Assembly (NCBI GenBank): GCA_963933115.1
Contig: CAWVSL010000008.1
Location: forward strand, 40,180-104,179
Source: JALJPB01 sp963933115
GTDB taxonomy: Bacteria; Pseudomonadota; Gammaproteobacteria; Enterobacterales; Alteromonadaceae
Reading direction: 5' to 3'
DNA: 64,000 nt
The notes beneath the pieces were generated by a model. The model had not been told where the DNA came from. It worked only from the letters and a program-made list of their open reading frames with translations, and did not search any database. Made by a program: the position numbers and the translations under genes. Of the stretch, positions 63,890-64,000 are shown in pieces. Position 1 is the stretch's first letter; every line of letters starts with the position of its first letter.

Positions 63890-64000
63890 TTATTTATCAA
63901 TTAAGGTATCACTTGAACAATGCTCTTGACGAAATGCAGACGGACTCTGCTTAAATAATTTAAAAAACTGACGGCTAAAATAACTGTGATCATTAAAACC
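63890..64000 (-). CDS. AraC-family transcriptional regulator (partial, C-terminal end)
   Basis: The last 36 residues of an AraC/XylS regulator are visible on the minus strand: GFNDHSYFSRQFFKLFKQSPSAFRQ, the second helix-turn-helix signature of the family, then a short tail and TAA at 63890-63892. The rest lies beyond the right edge. Given its position it might control the gluconate or sugar genes, but it is only a neighbour. Confidence 0.88.
   Translation of the reverse strand, partial: GFNDHSYFSRQFFKLFKQSPSAFRQEHCSSDTLIDK

Overview
The window reads as chromosomal DNA of a marine gammaproteobacterium of the Alteromonadales, most likely Colwellia or a close relative. The reasons are the Na+-translocating NADH:quinone reductase (Nqr), FabV, a TRAP transporter, an ast gene, the ndk-rlmN-(pilF)-rodZ-ispG-hisS-yfgM-bamB-der gene order, very AT-rich spacers, and proteins of the cold-marine type. 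This assignment is inferred from gene content, not from a database search. No rRNA, CRISPR array, prophage or intact insertion sequence was seen.

Layout. 1-2936 (minus): nqrABC, cut by the left edge. 3742-8602 (minus): fabV, a three-gene TRAP transporter and a bolA-family gene. 8758-13153 (plus): rlmG, yajG-like, a periplasmic cyclophilin, an unknown gene, ampG-like and an overlapping 56-aa membrane protein. 13189-19057 (minus): a recQ-family helicase, a ridA-like gene, guaA and guaB; xseA diverges from guaB. 21235-30695 (minus): der, bamB, yfgM, hisS, ispG, rodZ, a shortened pilF-like gene, rlmN and ndk. 30982-37835 (minus): maeA, an orphan iscX, a class V aminotransferase next to a DecR-like Lrp/AsnC regulator, and an M3 peptidase. 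38210-43279: a D-2-hydroxyacid dehydrogenase, an alkA remnant, ogt, trmB, yggL, mutY and yggX. 43571-43815: tRNA-Phe and tRNA-Thr. 44443-45780: astB.

The least ordinary stretch is 46.1-50.7 kb. Three intergenic regions carry the same DNA module in exact register: TTCAC-N7-(G/A)TG(A/T)A-N5-CTCGT, followed directly by a -35 box, a 17-bp spacer and a -10 box. Two copies drive short sequences that start alike (G-UUUU-(C)-GAAUC, a C-rich loop, GAUUC) and end in a hairpin plus a run of T. They look like a pair of homologous small RNAs of about 73 and 90 nt. The third copy drives a small secreted TPR-like protein. A LysR-type regulator gene sits between the copies, and its own upstream region has a similar dyad (TGCAC-N7-GTGCA). 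I propose a compact regulon made of a LysR regulator, twin sRNAs and an exported TPR protein.

54110-61135 (plus) is a six-gene carbohydrate operon: Gfo/Idh/MocA oxidoreductase, TIM-barrel isomerase, MFS permease, Tat-exported gluconate-dehydrogenase-like small subunit, GMC flavoprotein and a secreted TIM-barrel protein. It fits an oxidise-the-sugar-outside, import-the-keto-sugar route of the 3-keto-glycoside type. Gluconate kinase and a GntP permease follow divergently, and the end of an AraC regulator lies at the right edge.
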